DNA of 64,000 nucleotides from Ligustrum vulgare (lineage: Eukaryota; Streptophyta; Magnoliopsida; Lamiales; Oleaceae). Within the stretch, counting starts at the first letter, position 1; every line of letters starts with the position of its first letter. This document shows positions 44,010 through 56,940 of this stretch, one piece after another. A program made the position numbers and the translations under genes. The DNA lies in NCBI GenBank assembly GCA_963555705.1, contig OY743171.1:19715352-19779351 (forward strand), written 5' to 3'. A model generated the notes under the pieces. The model was not told the origin of the DNA. It ran no database searches and saw nothing but the letters and a program-made list of their open reading frames with translations.

Positions 44010-44571
44010 GTTGCTGTAATGGAAATTCAACCTAGTTGACTAGAGATTCCAAGATCTAGGTTCAATGAGAGAACCTAATTGCAAATACTTAATAGGATCA
44101 CTGTAGGGGTTATCTCCTATCCGTTTATTAATAACAGTGAAGCCTATGGAAAGAGGATAAGAAATAGGCATTTAATGATTTTTATACATCAAAAATCCAA
44201 ATGGAGTAATGCATGTTACTCTTAATTAATAAATCACCTATGTGAGAGAGAAGTGGGGCCGCTTCGAAGGGAATTATAAGGCTCAATTCTTAATAACTCT
44301 CACAAAACCAAGCATATGTTCATGGCCACAAACGAATATACTCATGAGAATTAAATTGTGTTAGGAAGAATCCAATGTAACGGACATCATTTTTTGCATA
44401 AAAGGTAGAACAGTTCAAAGACATTGCGTCCGTTGATCAACCAGTAAAGTAAATTTATTTTCACAAGGGAAGGTTCAAAGGTAACCCCTACCTATCCTAT
44501 GCAAGTTTTAACTTTGGAACTTTATCTCCAAATATTCAGTATCTATATCAATTCCCATTCATGTGGGGGAT

Positions 44572-46056
44572 TGTTGGAAAATATATATTTTGCAATGGAA
44601 TTTTCATTAGTGAATGTGAAATTGAATCTCACATTGATTGAGAATTTGGATTGGGTGAGGAGCTTAAAAAGGGAAAACAATCCCACATTGTTTAGAGATT
44701 AAAAAGTGGGAGTAAGTGGAGGGTATAAATACTAGTTCCATCCCAAATTGGAAAATAGATAAAATGTGAAATTGTGGGGGAAAGCTTAAATAACTATCCC
44801 ACATAGGATAAAGATGAGTTTGTGGACCAATTTAAATATGGTTAATAATTTTTAAAGTGTAACAATTTGTTGCATAGAGGCTCCTCCATGACCTACGCGC
44901 CTGCAGGGGGTGCAAATCTTGGACCGACTTGGCCTTCGAGTCTTGAACTTGTGTGTGAGCGCGACCTGCGTACACAAATATTGAACCAAATGAACCAAAA
45001 ATTGACTACAAAGTGCAAGCCAAATTTTGCAATTTTGTTTTACATTTTCCATTTAAAACATAACTCCAAAACTGTTTTCCGTTTAATTTGTAACTTCAAA
45101 AGCGTCTGGGAAGTAAAGGCAGTGATTAATAGAATTTAAAGACTACACTAAATGCAAAGGCTCCTCCTTGCCTATATATACAACAACAGTCCTCAGTCCA
45201 GACACACAAGACAGTGCATGAAAATCCTTCTTCTGCATTCCTATACAATTTCTCGTCTCGTTCTTCCAGTGACTTGGTGATCCAGTTCCAGCACAATCTT
45301 CACTTCGCCTGCAACGAAGCTGTAGTTTATGCCACTATATCCTGGGAAGCAAGCTGTCACAACCCGCTCGATTTTGGTCGAAACGAAGAGAAAATCTAGA
45401 ACAATGTGTCTTGAAGCTAACAAAAGCATTCTAGACGACTCTAGCACAAAGGCGCAACTAGAAGATCACAAAGAATTCTAGAGAAAGGCGAGCTCCTATA
45501 CTTGGTGGATTATTCTAGATCATCCTAGTTTAGTCCTTAAATATTTAATTGTAGATATTTGTGTAGAGAATTATAGATATGTAATCTAGACCGTCGAATT
45601 AAATTGATCCTAGCCATCCATTGAGGAAGGCTTTGCTTATAAATATATTGGTAGGTTCATTTGTTGGCTCCAAGAGAGTGAAGTGTATAAAACCCAAGTG
45701 TTGTAAAGCTTCTTTGTTCTGTACAAAGCTTTCCTTATAATCTCTTGTGTTCCTTCCTTGTTCCTTTCTAAAGTGTTCTACTTTGTGCATCTTAAGACCT
45801 CAACGCCAATCGGGAGGATGACTTAGTGTGATTACCGCTGGGGCAGAAGTTGGAGACACTAGGGACGCACGGTTCTTGAAGAAAATAACAAGTTTGTGAC
45901 AAAGCACTCAAGTTACTTCGATGAGGGGGTGAATTTTGCTTTTAAGGAAACGTGTTGAACAAAGCCCTCGACTCTAGATGCTAACTTCAATTTTTGTCCA
46001 GTTCTTGTTCTATTTGTTGTAATTTATTCATTGCAATTTGGTTACTGTTCGGAAAC
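44572..46056 (+). repeat. 3' LTR of copia element B (right border uncertain)
   Basis: Starts TGTTGGAAAATAT after the purine tract. It contains two TATA-like/leader segments (near 45170 TATATATACAAC and 45640 TATAAATATATT), and a candidate end GTTCGGAAACA at 46056. The small frames within it are not genes. Confidence 0.5.
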
Positions 46057-46061
46057 ATAGT

Positions 46062-47597
46062 TGATAAGTGTATTTTATACACTTATTTATATGTAAAAAT
46101 TAGAATGTTTTATTATCGTTTTAGAATAAATGCCATTTAATTCGTGTTTAACTGATTACATTACAGAAAATATCCAAAAAGTATGATAATGAAGTAATTG
46201 ATGGGAAAATGCACAATATGATGATAATTGGAGCTAAATTGAGCAATTGAGAGGTTAATGACGTCAATCAGGAAATACTTGTGGAGCAAAGTGAATAAAT
46301 CCAAAGTATGAGGACTATATTGTTGCAATTGGAAGTTGAAGGACTGAAGAGCAAATTAAACACGAGTGACCAACTTGCAAATATCCAATGATTGATTTGG
46401 ATCACAAGACGATACTTTGAGAATTTTTAGGAGTAAATTGGATGCAAGTAGAAATAAAGAATGAATGGAATATGATAAGAATATTATCATAAAATTGATC
46501 CCAACAGCAAAAGATTCTGGATAGATTTCTAGTCAGACTTTGAGACCTAATTTTGGGGTCATACGTGCTCGAGTTAGGAAAATCCTATTTGAATCACCTC
46601 AATCGGATAATAGAATAGAAATATATGATCGAAATACTGAACGATATGCTGATACCAAAAAAGACTCGCTCGCGGGTTTGACAAGTTGCTTTCCTTTCTC
46701 AACTAGGTCTCTTTCTACAACTATAAATACAACCTCTTGACACGAAAATCAGACCTTTGCCTCACTTAAGAACATAATAGAATTGAGTTTTTCACGTGGA
46801 ATTCTTGGGAGATCGAAGCATTGCAAAGGGCACGAGACTTGAAGATACTTGAAGGATTCATACTTGGTGTAAACTTTCCATTCTTCTTTGTTATTTTCAA
46901 TGAATGTTATTATTTATTATTTTTGTTGTTTATTCATGATGAGTAACTAAACTCCATGTTGGGTTGAACGATGTAGCCTAATTAATTATTTTAATTCCAA
47001 TATTCCATTGTTTTAATGATTCATTATATGTACTGATTTATTATTGTGTTTAATGCGTGAATGAACTGGCCACTTATTCATGATTTAATGAGTTATTTTC
47101 ATAATTCGAGAGGTGAGTTAATAACTTAGATCAACGTAATAAATTCGGTAATTGAACAAAAGATAAAGATATACTTTTGTTATTATCGCGGTCGTGTGTG
47201 AATTCTTGTGTTTTATGCATCTAGATAAGGAATAATTCCGACCCTCTATAGAGATACATGGTTGACATATTTATGTAGAATTGATTTAAACTTAAGAGAG
47301 GAATTTCAATATACGTTAGTGAATTCGACCGAATGCATATTTTGAAAATAAAACTGGAATTGGAGTTAATTTAATTGGTTAGCCGTGTTATTTTAATTCT
47401 TTAGTTAATTTTCTTACTTTTAGTTTAAAACACCAAAACTCATTCGTTTGTTCAAATAAGGATAATAACTAAAATATTTAGGTACTTAATAGTAGTCTTC
47501 GTGAGAAGGATAATCTGGACACGTTTGTCCACTTTATTACTTTTCACGATCCGTGTAATTGCTGGTATATTTTTTGCATCTCAAAATAAAGTGAACA
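46062..47597 (+). mobile_element. Solo LTR related to the one nested in copia A
   Basis: Begins TGATAAGTGTATTTTATACA and ends AAAGTGAACA, with no coding domain. Flanking 5-mers ATAGT and ATATT match at 4 of 5. Its second half (from about 46940) is clearly homologous to 55061-55743, sharing ATAATTCGAGAGGTGAGTTA and GAGATACATGGTTGAC. A TATAAATA box with a downstream leader lies near 46721. Confidence 0.7.
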
Positions 47598-47609
47598 ATA
47601 TTTTCAACA

Positions 47610-49063
47610 TTTATTAATTTCTATGAGTATCATTACTATCAATAAAACACATATCATCAATAGTTAGAGAAATGCTACCTCCATAGTTTAGAAAAAAATA
47701 ACTTAATTCTTCTTTCATCCTGTTGAATAAGCATTTTCGTCAAGTCTTTGTAAGAAACTGAACAAACTATATTCGTTCCATGAAGATATTTATGAAGTAG
47801 CTAGCCATTACGTAAATTAGATAGAAATATAGATTGTTATAAATTATCTTCCTATAAAAAATTAAAATAATAATAATAATAGAGTGATATTTGCTGCAAA
47901 ATTATACTACTAATTAATTGATAATGATATACTAGATCAGGATAGAGAGATTGCAGAGAAGAGAATGTGAAAATGAAAGTAATTATGATGAAATTTTTCG
48001 AAGTAGGCCTAATTATACCCTGAATTTTTAATTTAAAAAAAAAAAACAGAAATTTAAAATTGAATTTAAAACATAGCATAACTGCCATTGTAAACATTAC
48101 ACTAGCATGCATGGCTTATGCCCATCGAGGGGCTTGCATGATGAAATCAATGTTTGATTGCGTATACAACTCGTTTGTGATGCAAGTCGAGCCAATCAGC
48201 TTGGCTTGCTTCATTTCCATCCCTAAATTATCATGTTCCTAACCTTAGCGTTCAACTAGTCTAGAATGTCAGACACCTTCACAAATGATGGGTCTAATGA
48301 TTTTTGAACTATTATTGAGATCTGAAAGCTACTTTCTTCTCATATTAGGGTGGAGTTTTATCATAGCCATTTCTCTTCTTCGTCTTCTCTTTGTTCTCTA
48401 GTTATTCTGCCATTTATATCTCTCTAATTTCTTGGGTGAAATTTGTGTGAGACGGTATTGCTAATTTATAGCGGTAAAAAAAAATTTGTGAGAAGTTTTC
48501 TTTGGTGAAATTGTTGAAGAAGGGTTCTACTTTAATATGAACAATAAGCTTGTGTTTGGGGCAATTATTAGTGGATTTGAGCATAATCCTTACTGTTGTT
48601 CAGTAGGAGACTGGGTGTTAAAAGTAATCACTGCACCTCCGAGGCTTCGGCAAAAAATTCTCACATGTTCTTTATATTTTCTGTTGAATATGATCACTCT
48701 TGGTTATTGATTTTGGTTTGAAAACCCATATATCTAAAACAATTTGATAATATTCGGTCAAGAAACCCTTTGATTTGTACCCGAAGATGATTTCAAATTC
48801 TTAAGTCACGTTCTTAATCTAGTCAGATCTCTAAAGTTCCCTAAACCTTCCCTAAATTTACCTTTATCTAGGGTATCTAGATTACCCTAAAATTTGAGGG
48901 AAATAGAGCTTTGGTCTGAGGGAATCTGAATTGTGACCTTTTTCATTCTGAAATGCTTACTCTTTTTTTGTATAGTATTAAAGTACTTTACGATTTTCTG
49001 TGAATAGTTTAAACTAATTTTTTTATGATAGTGCTATATGATACCTGTCTTTTTCCACTTGTA
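47610..49063. other. Unassigned DNA, no gene recognised
   Basis: A more mixed-composition stretch than the usual AT-rich spacer, especially 48060-49000. A short open frame at 48060-48242 starts MNLKHSITAIVNITLACM, but no domain, splice structure or repeat border was recognised. Confidence 0.4.
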
Positions 49064-50323
49064 TGTAACGCCTAGAGTTCTAAATACCCAGAACGTTAAG
49101 TCGTCTTTTCAAACTAATTTTCGTAATAATAATTGAGCAGAAAATAACTCAAATTCAAACGCATTATCTTATAAAAATGACTCCAACGATTAACATTTCA
49201 AATTTGAAATAAAAATTGGGTGAAAGTAATTAAAAAGTCAATTTCATTTAAAACTCAATGATAAATAATTCAAACATTCAAAAATAACTTAGACAATAAT
49301 AAGGAATTCGAAATCTCAAAATAATTGTGTTTAATTTATTATTTCAAAACATTTTTAATAATTCTTCAATAGCTAACATCACACCCTCCGTCGCCAACTC
49401 CTTAACTTAAAAATTTGTAAGTTTAAAGAAAGGGTGAGCATTTCATAGAAATACTCAGTAGGCTCAGCATAAGATTAAATAAATTATATCTTAAATAACA
49501 CATATAATCATGCAATTTAAGTTGTAACTTCGGTGTTGATTGATGATGATGATGATGATGCTGGTTGTTTGATTTGGATGCAGGGGACGAATACGGTGGT
49601 GATCATGATGATTTGTGGCCTGCATTGGGTGGGGATTCTTGGTGGTGATGAGGTTGGTGATGAATGGAGCTTAAACAGAGGTTGCTGCTTGGTTGTGAGA
49701 TTTTGTTCCGCTCGTGGTGAATTGAAGTCGGCAGAGGACTCAATATGGAGGTCCATGGTTGAGGGTCATCTATGGAGCTGGTGGTGGTTTGAACGATGAA
49801 GTGGAGATGGAAAGATATACATAGAGTTGGATTCAGAAATTGGCAATTGCTTGATTGGTAATTGAGTGAGAGAAGATTTGGGGAAATTAAACTGGTTGAT
49901 GGTATTTTTGCTGAGAATGTGGGGTGATGATGATGGGAAAGGAAAAATTGTGTGAATGTAATTATGGAATTGAAGTTGATTAAGATGGATTGAAGAGTGA
50001 TCATGGGGAAGGGAAAAGAAATGTGCTGAATATGAAAATGGAAGTTGGGGACGGGATTTTGGGATTAAAATGAATGTGAATTGGGGATAAAATATTTTGG
50101 ACTTAAATAATTAAAATTTGGATTAAAATACATAAATAAATAAATAATGAAAATAAGATATAAAAATTGAAATTGAAATTGAACTACGATAAATTTAAAT
50201 AATTTAAATTTTTATCTTAAATGGCTAGACGAAAATGTGTTTAAAATAAATAGGTAAAGTCGTAGCGACACGTTTTAAATAATATTTATTTAAATAAGTC
50301 ATGGAAAATTCTTGATCGCTACA
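49064..50323 (-). mobile_element. Solo LTR-like block, same family as 2920-5039, reversed
   Basis: Read on the minus strand it starts TGTAGCGATCAAGAATTTTC and ends GGCGTTACA. It shares with 2920-5039 the box ACTGAGTATTTCTATGAAAT and GGAGTTGGCGACGG. The flanking 5-mers (TTGTA, GATTA) do not match. The open frames over 49517-50004 lie in its CA/TG-rich middle and show no domain. Confidence 0.65.
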
Positions 50324-51387
50324 GATTAAAAGCCTCAAGTTATTTGCTATGAGAACAATTTGAATATAAATATTTCTCATGCAGCAATATTTTACGTACA
50401 AACATGTCAATACTATGAAATAAAGATTTGCTTGTGAAGCTTTATGATTTGTAAAAGTGCGATATGTATACAATCCACCAAAATGCACTTAGATATATGA
50501 TTGAGATTATATCCCTAAAAGGATGACATATGTTATGGCATTTTAACCGATTGATATAATATAATATTTGTGAACATTATGGGGAAAGCACGCTTAAAGC
50601 GTAATTATTCCTGAAGCATAATGTCTATCGATTCCAAAAATAAATATCTCTTAAATGATTGAGATGATCCCTTTGAGGCTAAATACTCATGGTGAGTAAA
50701 ATGGACAAAATTAAATGTAAGAGACTCGGGTACCTGATGATAGAACATATAAAAAGATCTCTCTATGTTATATTGAGATGAAATGGAATCAATAAATAAG
50801 TCGACTGCATACATAAACAACCCTCTTATGAAAATGGGGATTGATGAAATTATAATACTTTGGCCAAGTATATAACCCCAATATAGGGATTATTGTTCAA
50901 GGACCTGAAGTCCAAATGCTTAAATGTGTAAAGCCAGTAATTATATGTACAAATGAAAAATATTACACAGTCGTAAAAGACGACTCGTTGCGCGCAAATT
51001 TTTTCATAGAACTGACATGACATATGGTGGATAGACTATAGTCTAAATCACTAGCTTGAGCTCTTTGATATACCAATGAGTGAGATCAAAATGTATGATT
51101 CTCATCTCGATACTTTGAGAGTATTCTTTGATGTACCAGTTGATCGCGGTATATTGGGATTTCAAGTAAAATGATTGTAGATTATATGTCGAAATTGATA
51201 TATATTTCAATGATTGATTATACAAATCAGAAATTGTGGTTTATGAGATGCAAGAACATACATGTATAATCAATGAAAGATTCAATATACCCAGATTAGT
51301 ATCACTGTAGGATGATACAAATGACTCCATGATATATAATATGTTAAAAGTGAAATTGGAGTGTACTATTTATGACATATGGGAAAT

Positions 51388-51507
51388 TGATTATTCACTA
51401 GAAGTGAATATGAAAATGAATATATTTAATTATTCACCAGAAGTGAATTCTAGATTTGATTATTCACCAGAAGTGAATTCTAAATTTGATTATTCACCAG
51501 AAGTGAA
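51388..51507 (+). repeat. Four copies of a TTCACCAGAAGTGAA palindrome
   Basis: TTCACCAGAAGTGAA (first copy TTCACTAGAAGTGAA) occurs four times, spaced about 30-40 bp, each able to form a 5-bp stem. It reads in frame as YSPEVN repeats, but no protein family is recognised. Confidence 0.7.
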
Positions 51508-51673
51508 AGATGCAATCGATAAATTAGTACAACATTGCTTAATATAGCATGTTATGACATCATGAGCTATGAGCGATTTATATAAAGCTCATCATAAATT
51601 ATATGTTCGATGAAAAGATTCGTGATTGCACCAATATACTTGTGATATTCCATGAAAGGAATAAATACGCGTT

Positions 51674-52332
51674 GCACTCTTTTTCCCTTAGCTGAGGTTT
51701 TGTCCCACAGGGTTTTCCTACCAAGGTTTTTAATGAGGTAACAGTTGAAGCGTATTGATGAAAATTAATGAGAATAATGTATTCTTTTTCCCTTCGCTGA
51801 GGTTTTGTCCCACAGGGTTTTCCTAGCAAGGTTTTTGAGGCATTATCATAGCTATCGACAAGCTATAATTCAGCAACACATTATTATACTGGAATGATAT
51901 CAATAAATGAAGAAAATCATAGACATCTTATGAAGAATGCTATACAAGGAGATTTTTATATTCCAGACGAAAGATGATATCAATGTTCGAGAAGTTCATG
52001 AATCCTCAATTGCACACTTCAGGGGGAGAAACATGCTGTACTCTTTTTCCTTCATCCAGGTTTTGTCTTACTAAGTTTTCCTGACAAGGTTTTAATGAGG
52101 CAGCGGCTGTACTCTTTTTCCTTGGTTCAGATTTTATCCCACTGAATTTTACCGACAAGGTTTTAATGAGGCAGCACTTTAGAACTTCAAGATTCAGTAC
52201 ATGATTTGTTCTACTCGAACGTTAGACTCAATGATTCACCATGGGCCAACATCAGGGGGAGCTTCTGTACTCTTTTTCCTTCGCTCAAGTTTTATCCCAC
52301 TGGGTTTTCTTAGCAAGGTTTTAACGAGGCAG
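51674..52332 (+). repeat. Five dispersed copies of a 65-bp repeat
   Basis: Copies lie at about 51674-51740, 51779-51842, 52038-52104, 52108-52175 and 52266-52332. Each has a CTCTTTTTCC start, a GGTTTTGTCCCAC-like middle and an AAGGTTTTTAATGAGGCA-like end. They sit just before the copia 3' LTR. Confidence 0.85.
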
Positions 52333-52363
52333 GTAATTGCGGAATAGGTCATTCAAGGGGGAG

Positions 52364-52558
52364 TGTTATAAATAATATAAAATATGTAAATGATAAATTA
52401 CCATTATACCCCTATAAACTTTACATATTACGATTGTGACATTATTCACTCCTATAAATAGGAGCCTTATTTCATTCATTCATATGAATTCAATAAAAGA
52501 AGAATTCTCTCCTATCTCTCTCTATATTCTCTATTATTTTCATAATAGTTTTACAACA
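52364..52558 (+). repeat. Short copia 3' LTR
   Basis: 195 bp, begins TGTTATAAATAATAT after AGGGGGAG and ends TTTACAACA. It contains CTATAAATAGGAGCC, a good TATA box, and an AATAAAAG signal. The partner LTR is not seen in the window. Confidence 0.7.
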
Positions 52559-53009
52559 ATGTGTGTATATATTCAACAAAATATAGACGGCACAGGGGAG
52601 TAGGTCAGCCGATTGAAGGAGAAAAAGGGTGTGTTTTCTGTCGAGAAATTGAGGAGAGAAAAGTGGGCTGAGACATACATATTATAATAGATATATATAT
52701 ATATATATATACACACATAAGGGAGGAATCAATACATATTATAATATATATACTTAGGGCTTGGGGGAGACAAAGTGAAAGGGGTTAACATTGGTGCTAG
52801 ACTGAGTGGAGGGCTGTTGAGTTTTGGAAGTAAAAAGAAGAAAGTTGGCAGCTTTAGGAATTCTGGGATAATACATATAGGGTAATTATATTACCACCAC
52901 AAAATTTATTTACTACACCACATTATAATCACAGCACAATTAAAATATATTTTCAATAAATACACCACAACAAATTTACAATAATACTCCTAATCCTATA
53001 AAAACTTTA

Positions 53010-53064
<55 letters not shown>

Positions 53065-55060
53065 GGTGTACTCATCATCCCAAATTCTCAATATTTATCC
53101 CATTTTTCCTCATCATTGCCACCCATTGTTTTCTTAATTATAATTAATTAGGTTCATATTTCCATGTTACACATTTTTTAATTGATGTTTGATGGATAAT
53201 TGAAACAATAAGATATTCAATTTCATATAAACAAAGTAGGCGGTTGACTTCTAAATACTTGATACACTTTTTTTTTAAATACTATATGCAATTAGAAATT
53301 AGAATCACTATTTTTTTTTAAGTTACTAGATGCAACTGAAAACACGATAGACAGAATGCAGTATGAAAACGCAAATATATGTCATTGAAAAACCATAGAA
53401 TTCGAAAATCGAATGTAAAATTTAATTGAAAATCAAATATAATTAAATAACCAAAATCCTAGGTGACATCAAAATATAGGGAACCTTAAATAATAAAAAT
53501 CTTTCGCTAACCTAAAGTCCTAAACTTTAACTTATGTTAATGTTTGCATGATGTTATTATTTGAAAACTCATATTAAATTATTGTATTAACATCTATTCT
53601 AATTCAATTCAGAAAAAAAAATTATTCTAATTAACTTGGTATTAAAAAGCAAAAATATAAAATAACAAGAAGAACAAGATGATTTAGAAAAATAAACATA
53701 GAGAAGATAAGAGAATATTTGAAAGATGTGATGTATATAAAAATTATTTTTAGTGAAATAATATTAAAAGGATATGTATATAATTTTATTTATGTCTATT
53801 TTTATAAATAAAGAAATTACTTTAAATTGTGGTGTAAAAAATAAACTTTGTGGTGGCAATATAGCCACCCTAAATATAAAGAAGAAAAGAAAAGAAATTT
53901 GTTTGAAAGATTGTGGTGTATGTAAAAATAGTGAAAGAAAAATAAAATGATATTTTTGTAATTTCTTTTATGTCTATTTTAGTCAATAAAGAAATAACTT
54001 AAAAATGTGGTGTAAGAATTAAGTTTTGTGATGGAAATATGGCCACCCATACATATATACAGACGGCTATTAAAAGGAAAGGCTCGGCTGGAATTTTCTT
54101 CTAGCAACAAAGGTAGTGCTTGGTAGGATTTAAAGGAGCAGCTGGGGGTTGGAATAAAAAAGGCAGAATACTTCTATTAAGAGGAGAGACACTGCCGAGT
54201 TAAGGAACAGAGTCGGTGGGGAGAACATATACATAGAAACAAGGCAACCGCTGGTGAAATCCGGGAAAGAGAGAGAATTGGAGTTCCTTTTGCGCTATCA
54301 ACTAGGTGATGTTTTTCCAATTAATTGTGTTTGATTTACATATTAAGATGCTAGGCTAATCTAATTTATGTATTGGATGAAGATGAAACTTTTTATTAAT
54401 TTATTTTGACTCGATAACTAGTAGTTTAATAATTTTTTGTGTTGTCTTGATTGATTTTGCATGCTTTATTGTTATTATTATTTGATTGATTGGCCACCAA
54501 TTAAATATATAGTTACTTGTTGTAGTCTTGGAAAATTCACAATAAGTTGGAACATTGCATGATCAACACATGAACACTAGATGTTAGGAATAACGCTTTG
54601 ACATGTACAATCTAATTGATAATTGTGTGATTTAATGCGTTCTAAATATTCATATTCGGATTAGGAATATATTCGTTTCATGTTCAGGATAAATTTAATT
54701 TGTCTTGAAAAAGAAAATTAATTGCATGTGAATTATCGATTGTCAAGCAACACATGAATGATTTAAAATACAAATTGTGGAATTGAGATAGATGGTAACA
54801 AGTGGATTCGAATTTCAATACATGCTCCCCATTCATACTTTACTCCCAAACATTTATTTTTATTTAATTTTTATTCATTACAATTTTTAGTTAGAATAGA
54901 CAAACAAAACCATCTTTTTATTTATTGTTTCACTTAATTGGATCGACAATAAACTGATAATTAGGACTGGACCTTATTCCTCATGGGAACGATAACTCTC
55001 AACTCATCACAATTATTACTTGTCAACGATCCCGTGCGCTTGCGGGATTCACACCGAACA
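52559..55060 (+). repeat. LTR-like or leader-like DNA interrupted by a MULE
   Basis: Outside the MULE (52880-54048) the sequence resembles the downstream half of a gypsy-type LTR. It ends near 55060 in GATCCCGTGCGCTTGCGGG followed by ACCGAACA, like the ends of 10210-11824 and 46062-47597. The start is not fixed. No coding domain. Confidence 0.35.
52880..54048. mobile_element. MULE-type non-autonomous element, copy 2
   Basis: The left end GGGTAATTATATTACCACCA is matched by the inverse of the right end (GGGTGGCCATATTTCCATCA). The exact 9-bp duplication ATACATATA lies at 52871-52879 and 54049-54057. A second internal right-end-like terminus ends at 53870 (inverse GGGTGGCTATATTGCCACCA), because the last roughly 175 bp are present twice in tandem. 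The interior has a long (AT)n run near 53018-53058. It differs from the interior of the 14691-15720 copy. No transposase. Confidence 0.85.
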
Positions 55061-55743
55061 TGTAACTAAATTCTATGTTTGGATGAACGATGTCGCATTA
55101 TTTTAATTCCTAGTTCCCTTGTTTTAGTAATTCGTTGCATGTAATAATTTAATATTTGTTCTTAATATGTGAATGAATTAGACACTTATTCATGATTTAT
55201 TGAGTTATTTCCATAATTCGAGAGGTGAGTTAATAACTTAAATCTAGGTAAAAATCTAGTAATTGAATAAGAGATAGAGATATACTCTTGTTATTATTGC
55301 GGTTATGTATGAATTCTTGTGTACTAGATAAGGAATATTCAGACCCTCTGTAGAGATACATGGTTGACTTATTTTGGTAGCATTGATTTAAACTCGAGAG
55401 AGGAATTTCAATATAAATTATTGAATTCGACCGATTACATATTTAGGAAATAAAACATGGAATTGGAGTTAATTTAATGGTTAGGTGAAATCGGGATTTC
55501 CAACTACTTTATAATCATTTTTTAAAATAAAAGAAAACTCCCAATTTATTTCTTTGATTTATTTTCTTAATTTTTATTTAAAACATACAATTTGTATGTT
55601 TAAATAGGGCTATGAACTAAAATATTTTCGTACTTAATATTATTCTCCGTGGGACGATAATCTGGACTCCTAGGTCCACTTTATCACTTGTCATGACCCG
55701 TATACTTGTAGGAATATTTCGCATCGCTAAATATTAGTGAACA
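55061..55743 (+). repeat. LTR fragment homologous to 46940-47597
   Basis: Shares long blocks with the solo LTR at 46062-47597 (ATAATTCGAGAGGTGAGTTA, GAGATACATGGTTGAC, AATTGGAGTTAATTTAAT) and ends TTAGTGAACA. The first half of that LTR is missing here. Confidence 0.7.
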
Positions 55744-56940
55744 ATAATGTCGTGATACTTACCACCTTTAGACAATGGAATGTGAAGGCAACACTTTTGA
55801 GGCCACAAAATCTGGTATGGTTTAGGGTGTTCTTCAATCGATAATGCAAGCTTTGTGACTACATCCTTCGAAAAAACATTCTCACAAGTACCCCATCAAT
55901 AATAAACCAACAAACCTTACCATTAACTATACATGTTGACTCAAAAAATCGATTGTGCTGGATAAGAGTATCATCAATGCGTAAGCAAGGTAGGTGAGTC
56001 ATAAAACCAACGTTGGACCCACATCCCCATTAACTTGCTCCTCAAGTAATTCCTTGAAATATACAACAATAAAGACAAGAGGGCCATCATACCCAATCTC
56101 ACATAAATCACCCACAAATAAATCCTTTTAGCGCCCCAAGCTGAGGGTAGGCAAATTGATGATGTCCCTATTCACTACATGAAAAGCATTAAACCCCACT
56201 GAGGCCATGAGGTGCTACCACATCAAAACTTTCCCTTAGCAGCACCCTACTACATGGCCGGAATGACCCCCGAATGGACTTGTTTCGAACAAAGTATGAC
56301 CATACCATCAAGCGACCGCGGTAGATTGGACATTCGGAAAAGGCAGCCCTTGTCGTTAGCAACCGCTGGAAAAATTAGTAGGAGAAAGGCCTAAAATGCG
56401 ACCCAAATCGTCTTTCTCCAACAAGAGAGTGCGATGATGTGGCAATAAGACCGAAGCACGTGCAAATAGGTTCATCACATCCTGGGGGTTTACCGTCACA
56501 TTGCCAACAAAATATGAAACTAGTTGCTCATATGACTCCAGGATCTTGTTTCAAACTATTAACTGATAAAAATCCTTTGAATACTTATCAACAATGCATG
56601 ACCATTACCTTAGATTCTACAATTTCTGATGCAAAAGTCGGGTATAATTGAACGAAAAAACTATTCCTCCATGCACTTCTTTGATTTTCACCATGATGCA
56701 ATTTTTTGACCCCTTCTATCGATATCGGGTGGCCTTTAGTTGTTGCCACCATGCCACTACCCTCCCATGAAACCTAGTTGGCACAAGAGAAACACGCCTA
56801 GCATCAAGCACGTCCTTAAATTCCAATACCTCCTCCAATGTACAAAGCCAATCCAAGAATTATTTGGCATCCAAACTGCCATTGAACTCTGGAATAGCAA
56901 CCTTAAAACCTGTATCCCAACGCCTATTACTAACGTCACC

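Larger units (their letters stand above)
42686..46056 (+). mobile_element. 5'-truncated Ty1/copia element B with 3' LTR
   Basis: Internal RT-RNase H remnants (42690-44009) are followed by a non-coding tail, a polypurine tract (ATGTGGGGGAT, about 44561-44571) and an LTR starting TGTTGGAAAATAT at 44572. The protein remnants and the layout of the 3' tail resemble element A, so the two belong to related lineages. No gag, protease, integrase or 5' LTR was found. The LTR end (near 46056 or, if the next solo LTR lies inside it, near 47610) is uncertain. Confidence 0.75.
50324..52558 (+). mobile_element. Copia-type 3' end with repeats and short LTR
   Basis: A degraded internal region carries no open reading frame I can assign. 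It ends in the purine tract AAGGGGGAG followed by a short LTR (52364-52558) with TG...CA ends. The interior holds five 65-bp repeats beginning ACTCTTTTTCC and ending AAGGTTTT..GAGGCA, a known feature of some plant copia 3' regions. The left side, including the 5' LTR, is missing. Confidence 0.65.

Noticed and set aside
49517..50004. Histidine/serine-rich frames on both strands
   Set aside because: They arise from GAT/ATG-rich microsatellite-like sequence inside a solo LTR.
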